Source: Anaeromyxobacter terrae
GTDB lineage: Bacteria > Myxococcota > Myxococcia > Myxococcales > Anaeromyxobacteraceae
Reading direction: 5' to 3'
NCBI RefSeq assembly: GCF_022690685.1
Contig: NZ_JALCYY010000015.1
Coordinates: forward strand, 1-64,000
Length of the DNA: 64,000 nt
Positions 18,554 through 27,068 of this stretch are shown piece by piece (positions within the stretch are counted from its first letter, which is position 1; every line of letters starts with the position of its first letter). The notes beneath the pieces were generated by a model, which was not told the DNA's origin, made no database searches, and saw only the letters and a program-made list of their open reading frames with translations. Position numbers and translations under genes: made by a program.

Positions 18554-20962
18554 TCATCGGTCTCTGGGATACTCCGCCGACCGGATCTCGCAGAGGTACG
18601 CTCGGTGAGGCACGGACCCGCTGATCGGGTCGATCGCCCCGTTCCCGATCATGAGGTTGTAGTTCGCGCCGTCGGGACTGAACGGCTCGTAGCCGGGCGC
18701 CCCCACGTCCGGGCACGGCTGCCACCAGCCGTGCTGCCCGCAGACCACGTTCGGCCGCAGGGCATCGTTCAGCCGCGCCCGCGCCCGCACGCTGCCGTCG
18801 GGCGTCTCGATGCTGACCCAGTCGCCAGCCGCGATCCCCCGTTTCGCCGCGGCACTGGGATGCAGCTCGACCTCGGGGTCCATCGCCTTGCGCCGCAGGC
18901 TGGGAAGCGCACGGTGCTGGCTCTCGCAGAACAGGGTGTGCTTGGTGCACGTGAGGATCAGCGGATAGCGCTCCACGAGATCCGGACGGGACGCCGGACC
19001 CACCAGCGGCTCGTGGTACTCCGGCAGCGGCGGATAGCCGTGTGCGAGCAGGGTCTCCGAGTACAGCTCGATCTTGCGCGTGGGCGTGTTGAAGCCCAGC
19101 GGGACACCGTCGACCTCGTCGGCGAACTTGCGGTAGCGCGTCTCGAGCGCGACGCGCGCACCCTCGGGGTGGTCGCGCAGCCAGTCGAGCGAGAGGCCCG
19201 AGGGCGCCAGCTGGTGGCGGTAGGCCGCGTCGATGTTCCCCTCCCAGAAGTGGTCGCCGAGACCGAGACCGACGGCGAGGTCGAAGACGATCTCGGTATC
19301 GGAACGAGCCTCGCCGGGGGGCGCGGCTACGGGCCGGCGGAGCTGGACCAATGACTGCGCCTCGGGGCTCACCTCGAAGCCGAGCTTGAGCGCCTCGCGC
19401 TCGAATCCGCTCGCCACCGGCAGGACGACGTCGGCGAGCTCCGACGTGGGGTTCATGAACAGGTCCGCGTGGACGTAGAAGTCGAGCGCGGCCAGCGCCT
19501 CGCGCCCGCGCAGGACGTCGCCGTGCGACAGCAGGAGGTTGGCGCCGAATCCGACGAGGCCTCGCACCGCGTAGGGCTTCCGGTCGATGATGCCGCGGTA
19601 CAGCTCGTCGGTCGTCGCGAACCCCCACCGCGCCGGGCCGAGCGGGCGTTCCGCAACGCCGAGCCCCACGGCGGGGCGCTCCGGCGGTGGTGGTCCCTCG
19701 ATCCCGACGCCGGGGGTGGGGACTGCGGGGAAGAGCACGTTGCCCCCCTGTGCATCGAAGCTGCCCGTCAGCACGGAGAGCTGCGCGATCGCGCGTGCGA
19801 TCTGGGTCGAGTTCGTCTGCATCTCGACGCCGCTCCACGCGTAGTACGCGAGGGGCCTCGCCTCCCACAGGAGCCGCGCTGCGTGCTCGACCTCACCTCG
19901 TTCGACGCCGGTGATCGACTCCACTCGCGCCGGCGTATAGGCGCGGCAGCGCGCGGCCGTGAGATCGAAGGCGGTCCGGCAGCGCACGCTGCCCGTCGGC
20001 GTCTCCAGCGCGTGCTCGCCGAACAGGGCGAGGTCCGCGGAGTCGACCTCGTACCGTCCACGGGCGGGATCGTAGATGGCGGGGCGGCCGGCCCGGTCCC
20101 AAGCCACGTAGCGTCCCGGGTCCCCGCCCTCCGAGAGGTCGGCCTCGGTGAGGAGGCGGCCCGTATCCGAGCGGACGAGCAGCGGGCCGTTCGTCCACTC
20201 ACGTATGAACGGCTCGTCGAACCAGCCACGCTCGATCATCACGCCAGCGATCCCCAGGGCGAGCGCGGCGTCAGTGCCCGGGCGCACCTGCAGCCACGCG
20301 TCGGCCCGCCGAGCCGGTTCGGTGCGCCGGGGGTCGACCACGACGAGGCGTGCCCCGCGCTTCTGCGCCGCGATGGTCGCGGTCGCATGGCTGAGCCGCG
20401 CGTGGTTGGGGTTGTAGCCCCAGAAGAGGATACAGCCGGCGTTCTCGAGGTCGGGCAGGTACCGTCCGGGCACGGGCGCGCCGAACGTATAGCCCGTCGC
20501 GAAGTACCGGCCCCAGCCGCACAGCTCCATCGCGCCGACGAGGTTCGGGCTGCCGAAGGTGCGCATCAGCCGTTCGACCCAGGCCATCGAGTCGTCCGAC
20601 GCCGAGGTCGAGGGCGAGACCAGGCTGAATGCGACGCTTTCGGGCCCGGACTCCGCGGCGAGCGCGCGGAGCCGCGACGCGGTGAGCTCCAGCGCTTCGT
20701 CCCAGCCGATTCGCCGCCAGCCCGGGTCGGGATCGCCCTTCGGACGCGTGCGCTTCAACGGGTATTTCAGGCGGTCGCGGTGATAGACGAGCTCCGGCGC
20801 GGCCCGGCCCTTCGCGCAGAGCGCCTGGCCTGTGGGATGCGACGGGTCGGGATCGAGGCGGACGAAGCGCCCCTCCTCGACGGTCGCGATCGCGCCGCAG
20901 CGCGAGACGCACAGCGCGCAGTACGTGGAGACGCGCTCCGATGTCGTGACGCCGGCCGCCAT
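18554..20962 (-). CDS. Molybdopterin oxidoreductase, DMSO-reductase superfamily, orphan catalytic subunit
   Basis: An 802-residue bis-MGD enzyme. The N-terminal [4Fe-4S] motif is C15-x2-C18-x3-C22-x26-C49, followed by a lysine (Lys51) placed for electron transfer. A cysteine in AMELCGWGR (Cys148) stands where the Mo/W ligand is expected. The C-terminal domain has the dinucleotide-binding pattern ending NYNLMIGNGAIDPISGS. No Tat signal and no iron-sulfur or membrane subunit gene is adjacent, so it is probably cytoplasmic. Overall layout resembles the acetylene hydratase/formate dehydrogenase-like branch, but the substrate cannot be assigned. It lies inside the putative ssrA-linked island. Confidence 0.88.
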   Translation of the reverse strand: MAAGVTTSERVSTYCALCVSRCGAIATVEEGRFVRLDPDPSHPTGQALCAKGRAAPELVYHRDRLKYPLKRTRPKGDPDPGWRRIGWDEALELTASRLRALAAESGPESVAFSLVSPSTSASDDSMAWVERLMRTFGSPNLVGAMELCGWGRYFATGYTFGAPVPGRYLPDLENAGCILFWGYNPNHARLSHATATIAAQKRGARLVVVDPRRTEPARRADAWLQVRPGTDAALALGIAGVMIERGWFDEPFIREWTNGPLLVRSDTGRLLTEADLSEGGDPGRYVAWDRAGRPAIYDPARGRYEVDSADLALFGEHALETPTGSVRCRTAFDLTAARCRAYTPARVESITGVERGEVEHAARLLWEARPLAYYAWSGVEMQTNSTQIARAIAQLSVLTGSFDAQGGNVLFPAVPTPGVGIEGPPPPERPAVGLGVAERPLGPARWGFATTDELYRGIIDRKPYAVRGLVGFGANLLLSHGDVLRGREALAALDFYVHADLFMNPTSELADVVLPVASGFEREALKLGFEVSPEAQSLVQLRRPVAAPPGEARSDTEIVFDLAVGLGLGDHFWEGNIDAAYRHQLAPSGLSLDWLRDHPEGARVALETRYRKFADEVDGVPLGFNTPTRKIELYSETLLAHGYPPLPEYHEPLVGPASRPDLVERYPLILTCTKHTLFCESQHRALPSLRRKAMDPEVELHPSAAAKRGIAAGDWVSIETPDGSVRARARLNDALRPNVVCGQHGWWQPCPDVGAPGYEPFSPDGANYNLMIGNGAIDPISGSVPHRAYLCEIRSAEYPRDR

Positions 20963-21191
20963 CGTCTGTGCCCCTGGGCCGTGATGCTGCTACTGGATAT
21001 GCACCTCGGGGTGCTGGCCCGGAAGCGTGCGCCTCCGCCGGCGCACCTAGAACCTGGTAATGCGATCAGCATCGCTGGCGCGGCGGCCTGGCTGCCCTTC
21101 CTGGGTCCGAGCCCCGAACGGATTACGGTGCAGGCCGCGCCAGCGCGAACACGACTGGTGAGCCGTTCTCGATTCTTAGAGGAGACGCAGC

Positions 21192-21581
21192 ATGGACCGA
21201 TTCACCGGCGGTTGCCTGTGTGGCAACGTCCGAATTGTCGCCTCGGGACTCCCATACCGGGTCGGCCTTTGTCACTGTCTCGACTGCCGCAAGCATCACG
21301 GGGCCCTCTTTCACGCTTCCGCGGTGTTCCCTCAGGATGCGGTGACGATCGATGGCGAAACACGCGACTACGCCGGAAGGTTCTTTTGTCCCCGCTGCGG
21401 CTCGTCCATTTTCGGACGCAGCGCAGACGAAATCGAAGTGAACCTGGGATCCCTGGATGCTCCTGACCAACTGACGCCAACCTACGAAAGCTGGATCATC
21501 CGTCGCGAGTCCTGGTTGCCACCGTTTCCGCTCACGCGACGATACGACCGCAATCGTGACGCGTCGGGTCGCTTCGAGTAG
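21192..21581 (+). CDS. GFA-domain protein (CENP-V/glutathione-dependent formaldehyde-activating family)
   Basis: A 129-residue GFA protein. Zinc-binding cysteines appear as GGCLCGNVR (residues 7-15), CHCLDCRKHHG (27-37) and FFCPRCGSS (64-72), the standard CxC...CxxC...CxxC layout. Some members bind glutathione adducts, but most have unknown roles. GAGGAGAC precedes ATG 21192. Third codon positions contain many A and T, giving a visibly lower G+C than the flanking core genes, which fits acquisition with the ssrA-linked island. Confidence 0.85.
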   Translation: MDRFTGGCLCGNVRIVASGLPYRVGLCHCLDCRKHHGALFHASAVFPQDAVTIDGETRDYAGRFFCPRCGSSIFGRSADEIEVNLGSLDAPDQLTPTYESWIIRRESWLPPFPLTRRYDRNRDASGRFE

Positions 21582-21592
21582 TAGCGTGAAAC

Positions 21593-21724
21593 GGCGAGGT
21601 CGACGGCGAGCCTCCGGGCGTTGGCGAGCCAGGCGTCCGCCGACGGGCCGACGTCGAAGAGCACGGTGCGCCGCGCCTCGCCGCGCCACCCCGTCGCCAG
21701 CGCCGAGAAGCCGCGTTCGGATTC
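21593..21724 (-). pseudogene. Fragment of a metallo-beta-lactamase-fold hydrolase
   Basis: About 44 codons on the minus strand read ESERGFSALATGWRGE, then TVLFDVGPSADAWLANARRL, the pattern of the first two strands and following helix of MBL-fold hydrolases (E-H-G-x-S-A-L ... LFDTGxS). The HxHxDH metal site that should follow is absent: similarity stops about 12 bp after the GFA stop codon, and on the other side it ends at the tmRNA-like repeat. It is a broken remnant, not a gene. Confidence 0.55.
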
Positions 21725-21742
21725 GATTCCCGGCCCCTCCAC
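21721..21742 (+). repeat. Partial copy of the tmRNA 3' end (candidate attR)
   Basis: ATTCGATTCCCGGCCCCTCC then AC matches the ssrA 3' terminus at 18091-18112 in 20 of 22 bases. The bases before it (TTCGG) also occur upstream of the ssrA copy, with a gap. It is not part of a tRNA or tmRNA here. It bounds a 3.6-kb segment with the Mo enzyme and GFA gene, as expected of an island or a displaced ssrA end. Confidence 0.5.
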
Positions 21743-21787
21743 GCAGAAGCCCCGGAATGATCCCCCGCGCTCAGCGCAGAGGCCGGG

Positions 21788-22663
21788 CTAGCCACCCACC
21801 TCGAGCGGCAGAGAGCGATCACGACACCACTCGTACAGCCCTCCCTCGTAGATCGCCACGCTGGGATGCCCCAGCCGAACAACCACGTTCGCGAGGCTAG
21901 CCGCGGCAGCGCCGGCACCGCAGTAGGTCACGACGCGTTCCGCCTCGAGGACGCCGCCGAGCTTCTCCCGAAGCTCCGGCAAGGGTCTGTAACATCCAGT
22001 CTCGCGGTCTAGGACCTCCCATGCGGTGACGTTGCGCGAACCGGGGATGTGCCCCCGCCGGCCGTATTCGTTGACCTCGCCACGGTGTTGCCGACGACCC
22101 AGCGCGTTGACGAGGCACACGCGCGGGTTGCCTATCAGGTCGAGCACCTCCCGCTTGCTCACCGCGAGCTGGGGTCGAGGATGGGCAACGAAGGTCGCCG
22201 GCCTGTACGCGCACTCCAGGCGACAAATCGACTGACCCGCCGCCCGCCATGCCGCCCAACCGCCGTCGAGTACGGCAGCCCTGTCGTGCCCGAAGTAGCG
22301 CAACATCCACCACAACCGACATGCCCACATGTTCTCCCGCCGGTCATAGAGAATCACGCGATGCTCGCTACCGATCCCGAGCTTCCCGACGGCGGCGGCA
22401 AAATACTCGGCGCTCGGCAATGTGAACGAGTGCCGCGATGCGTGCGGATCCCCCAGGGCGAAGAGGTCCGCGAAGGCACTGCCAGGGATATGTCCCCGCC
22501 GCCAATCACGCCGGCCGCTGCGGACCATCGGCAGAAACAGCATCCGGCTGACCTGAACTGTGGCATCGAACACACGCAGGTCTGGATCGCGCAGGTGCCC
22601 GGCCAGCCAAGCAGCCGACACCAGCGGCTCCATCTGCGTCCCCGGGACGGCTGCGTTGTTCAT
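21788..22663 (-). CDS. Thiosulfate/3-mercaptopyruvate sulfurtransferase (tandem rhodanese)
   Basis: A 291-residue two-domain rhodanese. The N-terminal domain (about 10-150) is catalytically inert as usual, with RRGHIPGSAFAD and VLDGGWAAWRAAG. The C-terminal domain (about 165-285) has GHIPGSRNV and the active-site loop YCGAGAAAAS with nucleophile Cys248. It transfers sulfane sulfur to cyanide or thiols. The CGAGAAA loop is neither the CRKGVT of thiosulfate- nor the exact CGSGVTA of mercaptopyruvate-specific enzymes, but is closer to the latter. It starts about 120 bp after the tmRNA-like repeat on the other strand. Confidence 0.88.
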   Translation of the reverse strand: MNNAAVPGTQMEPLVSAAWLAGHLRDPDLRVFDATVQVSRMLFLPMVRSGRRDWRRGHIPGSAFADLFALGDPHASRHSFTLPSAEYFAAAVGKLGIGSEHRVILYDRRENMWACRLWWMLRYFGHDRAAVLDGGWAAWRAAGQSICRLECAYRPATFVAHPRPQLAVSKREVLDLIGNPRVCLVNALGRRQHRGEVNEYGRRGHIPGSRNVTAWEVLDRETGCYRPLPELREKLGGVLEAERVVTYCGAGAAAASLANVVVRLGHPSVAIYEGGLYEWCRDRSLPLEVGG

Positions 22664-22835
22664 GCACGGACTCCCTTGGCGCAGCCCTGGTGGCGCGCCC
22701 GAGAGCTAGTTCCGCACGAGGGTACTCGCACTACCAGCCGCGCCTCGTGTGAACATGGGTGCGCTCCGCGGTCGAACGCTCGTGCCGACGTGGGCCCGCC
22801 TCTTTACCTCGACGCGGCGGCTAACACCGCCCACG

Positions 22836-22926
22836 AACGTCGCCGATCGCCGCGAGGAGCGTCGGGTAGACCATCGCCGTACCGGCGCCGAGGAGCACGC
22901 CGCCCGTGGCGAAGCCCGGGAACGCC
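22836..22926 (-). pseudogene. Short relic of an MFS transporter
   Basis: About 29 codons on the minus strand read FPGFATGGVLLGAGTAMVYP then TLLAAIGDV, matching a transmembrane helix and cytoplasmic turn of major facilitator proteins. In-frame stops flank it on both sides (TAG upstream, TAG after GRC). It is too short to function. The rest of the 393-bp gap 22664-23056 shows nothing else recognisable. Confidence 0.4.
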
Positions 22927-23056
22927 TATGACGCCGGTCGAGACACGCCCACGACTCGTGGGCATCGTGGGCGCTCGTGGCCTGTCGGCGACTACCAGAG
23001 GCGGCGTGAGCCCCCCGTTCCCGCGCCATGGTGCCCGGCGCGGCGGCAGCGCGAGA

Positions 23057-24049
23057 TCAGAGCGCGCTCTTCGCGAGCCACCAGCTCTGCGCGTGCATCA
23101 AGCTGCCCACGGGGAGCGTCGTCTCCCAGCCCTTGGACCAGTCGATCGGGCTCGACTGCCAGCCGGTCCAGCATAGGCCGTTGGAGCAGGCTCCGCTGCT
23201 CACGAAGTCACCCGTGCTGCTCGTCAGCATCCGGCCGCTCCCGCCGCTCGTCTCGAGCTTTTTCCCGTTCGGGAACCCGACGCCGATCCACTCCGCGGCG
23301 CTCGAGACGCCGCCGGGCGGATCGGGCAGGTAGGCCAGGGCGCCCGCCGCGGAGGGCCAGCAGCCGCCGGTGCAGCCGAAGTAGGGATCGGACACCTTCG
23401 CGTAGGTGACGTCGTACTCCTGCATCTCCCACCCCGGGCCGACGTAGTCGAGCTCGAGGATGACGCGGAACCCCCTCGATTGTTCCGGGCCGCAAGGGCT
23501 GCTGGTGCAGACGGCGTACGTCGCCTTGAAGATCCCGATGTACCTGCCCGCGTACGGCCTGCCCGGCACCACGCCGGGGGTGACCGCGTCGAACGCCCCC
23601 GAGACCTCATGCGCGGCGCCGTTCCAGGCGACGACCGTCGCAGCGAAGCTCCCGCTCACGCGGCCCCCGGAGTGGCCGGTCACGGTGATCGTGTACGAGG
23701 AGCCCGACACCCCGTCGGCGGCGTCGAACACGGCTCCCGCGCGGTCGAGGTACGTGACGGTGCCACCGGCCGTCGAGCCGCTCGCGAAAGTACCGGGTGT
23801 CGTTCCCAGGAACCCGAGGCGGATCGTCGCGTCGCCCGCCGCGGCAACGACGAACGCGGTGCCGCCCGCGTCGACGCCGGTGGTGACGTCGGAGGTCGCC
23901 ACGCCCCCGCCGTCGACCGAGAGGGTGAGCGTGGAGACGCCTCCACCGCCGCCGCCGCCACCGCCCCCAGGGCCGACCGCGTCGCCGCCGCCGCTACATC
24001 CGGCGAGCAGGAAGGCCATGAAGAGCAGGGTGGCGCGGGTCCGTTCCAT
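23057..24049 (-). CDS. Hypothetical lipoprotein
   Basis: A 330-residue predicted lipoprotein: signal LLFMAFLLAGC with lipobox cysteine at residue 18, then a glycine run (residues 27-37) as spacer. The body is a Thr/Ser/Val/Gly-rich beta-type domain, and the C-terminal half has several cysteines (CTSSPC, FGCTGGCWP, ACSNGLC) likely forming disulfides in the periplasm or on the surface. No known domain is recognised. It is monocistronic and lies in the accessory zone. Confidence 0.7.
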   Translation of the reverse strand: MERTRATLLFMAFLLAGCSGGGDAVGPGGGGGGGGGGVSTLTLSVDGGGVATSDVTTGVDAGGTAFVVAAAGDATIRLGFLGTTPGTFASGSTAGGTVTYLDRAGAVFDAADGVSGSSYTITVTGHSGGRVSGSFAATVVAWNGAAHEVSGAFDAVTPGVVPGRPYAGRYIGIFKATYAVCTSSPCGPEQSRGFRVILELDYVGPGWEMQEYDVTYAKVSDPYFGCTGGCWPSAAGALAYLPDPPGGVSSAAEWIGVGFPNGKKLETSGGSGRMLTSSTGDFVSSGACSNGLCWTGWQSSPIDWSKGWETTLPVGSLMHAQSWWLAKSAL

Positions 24050-24165
24050 GTCGTGCCTCCACTCTGCGATGATGTCACATCACGCAAGGTGACAAAACTC
24101 CACGAGCGGCCCGGGTCGAGGCGCCGGCGTCGGGTGGACGCTTACACAGGGGCAGGTCACGAGTC

Positions 24166-24711
24166 ATGACGAAGAGGAAAGCCGCTTTGCGTGGGTCGCT
24201 GGCCGCCATGATGTGGGCAACGATCCTCACGGCGATCACCACGTTGATCCTTCACGTCTCTGGAACGAACGAGAGCGTACTGCCGACCGGCATTCGTGCA
24301 GGAGCGAAGCTGCTGTCGCCGCGCTTCGCCGAGATCCTGATGTGGGCCGTGCTCGTTCTTCCAGTCTCGGGCATGGCCGGGGGGCTCGTCGGGATTCTTG
24401 GCGACAAGCTGCGAGCGCGACCGTTCGTGCGCGCCATCCTGCTTTGGCTGACGTTCTTCGCGGCGCTGAGTGTGATCACGGGGCCCTGGTTGACGCTGGT
24501 GGGGTCGGTCTACGAGGTGACCCACGGTTCGCCCTCACTCTTCCCACCCTCGGACTCGGGACTCGACGTCGCTTTGAAAGCGCTCTTCATCGGATGGGTC
24601 GGGACCGTCGCGCTGGCGCCAGTTCTCGCGATTCCGGTGCTGTTCGCAGCCATCACCGTCGAGCGCTGGACGCGTGCGACGGCAGGTGCGCGCACGCCCG
24701 GGACGCCTTGA
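24166..24711 (+). CDS. Hypothetical integral membrane protein
   Basis: A 181-residue protein with four likely membrane helices (residues about 12-32, 56-80, 88-110, 135-162) and a short Thr/Pro C-terminal tail. No family is recognised. The base composition is lower in G+C than core genes. It is preceded by a weak GAGGAAA-like site after ATG and nothing clear upstream, so ATG 24166 is chosen as the first Met before the first helix. It ends just before the tmRNA-end-like sequence at 24791. Confidence 0.6.
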   Translation: MTKRKAALRGSLAAMMWATILTAITTLILHVSGTNESVLPTGIRAGAKLLSPRFAEILMWAVLVLPVSGMAGGLVGILGDKLRARPFVRAILLWLTFFAALSVITGPWLTLVGSVYEVTHGSPSLFPPSDSGLDVALKALFIGWVGTVALAPVLAIPVLFAAITVERWTRATAGARTPGTP

Positions 24712-24790
24712 ATGGCCTCGCGCGTTGTTCGTCACGCGCGCGTTGGCCGTTCCCCCTCCCGAATTGCGCCTCGAGACCCGTCGCCCAGCC

Positions 24791-24831
24791 GATTCTCGGC
24801 GCCTCCGCTCGAAGCCCCCGGAAACTGGAGG
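24791..24831 (+). repeat. Degenerate tmRNA-end-like sequence with terminator remnant
   Basis: GATTCTCGGCGCCTCC resembles the T-arm/acceptor end of ssrA, and is followed by CGAAGCCCCCGG AAAC TGGAGGCTT, an imperfect hairpin where a terminator would sit. The string GGCGCCTCC plus TCGAAGCCCCCGG recurs at 33727-33748. Read as a decayed attachment or tRNA/tmRNA 3' end; weaker than the 21721 copy. Confidence 0.35.
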
Positions 24832-24898
24832 CTTTGCCGGATCTGGGCTTGGTCTCAGTTGGCCTCCGGGACTTGGTCTCCATCGCGCTGCGCGTGAA

Positions 24899-25294
24899 AT
24901 GGGGCAGGATGATGACCGCATGCGCTTGCAGTTTATCTCCGAGGGCTCGCAGGACACTCCACTCATCCTGATCACCTGCAACCGGGCGCAGGCGGTCGCG
25001 GCGTTCTCTGCAGCCTTGCTGCGTACTTCCAGCGGCCCAGTCGAGTTGCATCGACTGCCCGGGGTCGAGGCGGTGGATGGTCTGTCCCTCGTCGCGCACG
25101 CCACTCTCCGGGACCTCGGCGTACGTAAGGGAGCAGGGAGCCGATTCGACTGGTTCTTGAGTCAGAGCGGCTGGGAGGAGGTCGCCGGGCTCCTTGAGCC
25201 ATTCGCGGAGCCGAACCGGACGACGGACGGCTTACAGTTCCTCAACCGCCACGGCGGTCCCAACGCCATCATCTCGACCAACGGTCGGTGGTGA
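24899..25294 (+). CDS. Hypothetical protein
   Basis: A 131-residue soluble protein with no recognised family. It shows an N-terminal strand pattern (LQFISEG, PLILITCNR), a central helix and a Gly/Asn-rich end (FLNRHGGPNAIISTNGRW). A second ATG at 24920 is an alternative start; neither has a strong ribosome-binding site. The stop is 4 bp from the GTG of the next gene, so the two are probably cotranscribed, perhaps as a two-gene cassette. Composition is atypical for the genome. Confidence 0.5.
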   Translation: MGQDDDRMRLQFISEGSQDTPLILITCNRAQAVAAFSAALLRTSSGPVELHRLPGVEAVDGLSLVAHATLRDLGVRKGAGSRFDWFLSQSGWEEVAGLLEPFAEPNRTTDGLQFLNRHGGPNAIISTNGRW

Positions 25295-25298
25295 GCCC

Positions 25299-25847
25299 GT
25301 GACCCAACGCGCCGCCCAGGACACCGCCAGCATCGACCTCACGCTCCACCTCCTCAAGTACCGGGAGGCCGCTCGCCACCTATGGAACTCCTTCCTCCGT
25401 GAGGACGACTCCGACGGCGCGGTCCCCGACGGCTTCCTCCTGGACCGATGGGAAGCCATCCAGGATGAACTCTTCGCTGCCCTCGTATTGCGCTACACGG
25501 GCGACGACACCCCGGAGAAGGTGAGACTCGCCCCGGGCGCCGCGAAGCCGCTCCCCATTCTCAAGGTCGTGCCGACGAGCCCGGAGGTTCCCGCCCACGT
25601 CAGCAGGACGAAGCCTGCGCAGACGTACTGGGACCATCAAGTCCAGAGGCTCGGCCCAACCGATGACCTCCGGTTCATCGCCTTCTTCGACTTCGGCTCG
25701 TATGACTTCATGGACTTCAAGTTCTTCCACGTCTTCATCCAGGGCTCCGAGAAGCACCCCGAGCTAGCGGGGCACGAGGCGCTGGTCGAGGTTCAGGACG
25801 TGCGCGTACTCCTCGCCGCCGAGCCGACCGACCAGGACTCGCCCTGA
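25299..25847 (+). CDS. Hypothetical protein (conserved in scattered bacteria)
   Basis: A 182-residue protein from GTG 25299. The pattern LKYREAARHLWNSFL at the N-terminus, a TYWDH motif in the middle and LRFIAFFDFGSYDFMDFKFF toward the end recall an uncharacterised family of standalone soluble proteins often found in islands. That resemblance is from memory and no function is known. No catalytic motif stands out. It lies 4 bp downstream of another unknown gene. Confidence 0.55.
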   Translation: MTQRAAQDTASIDLTLHLLKYREAARHLWNSFLREDDSDGAVPDGFLLDRWEAIQDELFAALVLRYTGDDTPEKVRLAPGAAKPLPILKVVPTSPEVPAHVSRTKPAQTYWDHQVQRLGPTDDLRFIAFFDFGSYDFMDFKFFHVFIQGSEKHPELAGHEALVEVQDVRVLLAAEPTDQDSP

Positions 25848-26018
25848 CGTTGCGCTTTGCACGCCTCGCTGCCGGAGTCGTCGCGTTAATCGCCTGCAAG
25901 GAGCAGCGCTCGTGGGAGTCGCGCGCTTGAAGGTTGGCCGAGAGCAGCGCGCGGAACTCGGCCGCGGAGGCGAAGTTCGCTCGTCCGCAGGCCGGCGAAC
26001 CGGAGCAAGCCCACACCC

Positions 26019-27068
26019 TCAGCGCCTCCGCTCGCGCGACAGACGGCGCAGCTCCTTCGACACCGCCTTCCACCGCTCGCGCTCCGCCCGCGCCGCGCCG
26101 CCCTCGCGCCGCTCCGCCTGCCGCGCGAGCTCGAGCGCGAGCTTGCGGTGACTCTCGACGCGCGCAGCGTCGATGCGGCCGTCGGCGGTCGCCTCGCGGA
26201 CGGCGCACCCCGGCTCGGTGCCATGCGAGCAGTCCCGGAACCGGCAGCGCGCCGCGATCGCGGCGAGGTCCTCGAACGTCGCCTCGAGCCCGCTCGCGTC
26301 CCAGAGCCGCAGCTCGCGGATCCCCGGGCCGTCCACCAGCGCACCGCCGCCGGGCAGCGGGAAGAGCTCGCGGCCCGACGTCGTGTGGATGCCGCGGTCG
26401 TCGGAGGCCCGCACCGGAGCGGTGCGCTGCGCCTCGCGGCCGAGGAGCGCGTTCGTGAGGGTGGACTTCCCCGCGCCGGAGGGGCCCACGAGGACGGCGG
26501 TGCGGTCCGGGCGCAGGCGCGCCGCGAGCGCGGCGACGCCCTCGCCCGTGAGCCCGGATGCGACCTCGACCTCGACGGCGGGCGCGGCGGCGCGGGCCTC
26601 GGCGAGAGCAGCGGCGAGGTCCTCCGCCTGGTCCGGCTTCGTGAGGACGATCACCGGCTCCGCGCCGCCCGCATGCACCGCCGCGAGCGTCCGCTCGAGG
26701 CGGCGCGGGTTCGGGCCCTCGTCGAGCCCCTGCACGACGAACACGACGTCCACGTTGGCGGCGAGCACCTGCTCCGCGGTCGCGCCGCCCGCGACGTTAC
26801 GGGAGAGCCAGGTGCGGCGCTCGAGGACGCGCGTGACGGTGCGAGCGGGCCCTGGGCTCGCGACGACGAAGTCGCCCACCACCGGGAGGACGCCCTCGGC
26901 GCGCAGCCGGCCCGGGACGACGACCGGGTGGGCGCCGTCCGGGAACTGGACGAGGAGGCTGCGGCCGCGATCCGCGACCGCGCGGCCGACGAGGGAGGAC
27001 TGGAGCTCCTCCACGGTGAGCTGGGAAGAGAAGAAGGGACCGAAGCCGATGAGCTCGGGATGGACCAC
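26019..27068 (-). CDS. rsgA: Ribosome small-subunit-dependent GTPase A
   Basis: A 349-residue circularly permuted GTPase. An OB domain (about 30-85) is followed by G4 VLTKPDQAED, G1 GPSGAGKSTLTN and G3 DGPGIREL, and then by a zinc knuckle C-x4-C-x-H-x5-C (CRFRDCSHGTEPGC) and a basic C-terminal helix. RsgA acts late in 30S subunit maturation. The GTG start at 27068 is the most upstream sensible codon. Its high G+C codon use resembles the core genome, although it is surrounded by accessory genes. Confidence 0.93.
   Translation of the reverse strand: MVHPELIGFGPFFSSQLTVEELQSSLVGRAVADRGRSLLVQFPDGAHPVVVPGRLRAEGVLPVVGDFVVASPGPARTVTRVLERRTWLSRNVAGGATAEQVLAANVDVVFVVQGLDEGPNPRRLERTLAAVHAGGAEPVIVLTKPDQAEDLAAALAEARAAAPAVEVEVASGLTGEGVAALAARLRPDRTAVLVGPSGAGKSTLTNALLGREAQRTAPVRASDDRGIHTTSGRELFPLPGGGALVDGPGIRELRLWDASGLEATFEDLAAIAARCRFRDCSHGTEPGCAVREATADGRIDAARVESHRKLALELARQAERREGGAARAERERWKAVSKELRRLSRERRR

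Noticed and set aside
21700-21745. A tRNA gene ending at 21742
   Set aside because: Only the T-arm/acceptor-like end exists; no D or anticodon arm precedes it, so it is treated as a tmRNA 3'-end copy.
25940-26018. A short integrase-like string (LLRFAGLRTSELRLR) on the minus strand downstream of rsgA
   Set aside because: About 15 residues without any catalytic R-H-R-Y context or further similarity; likely chance.
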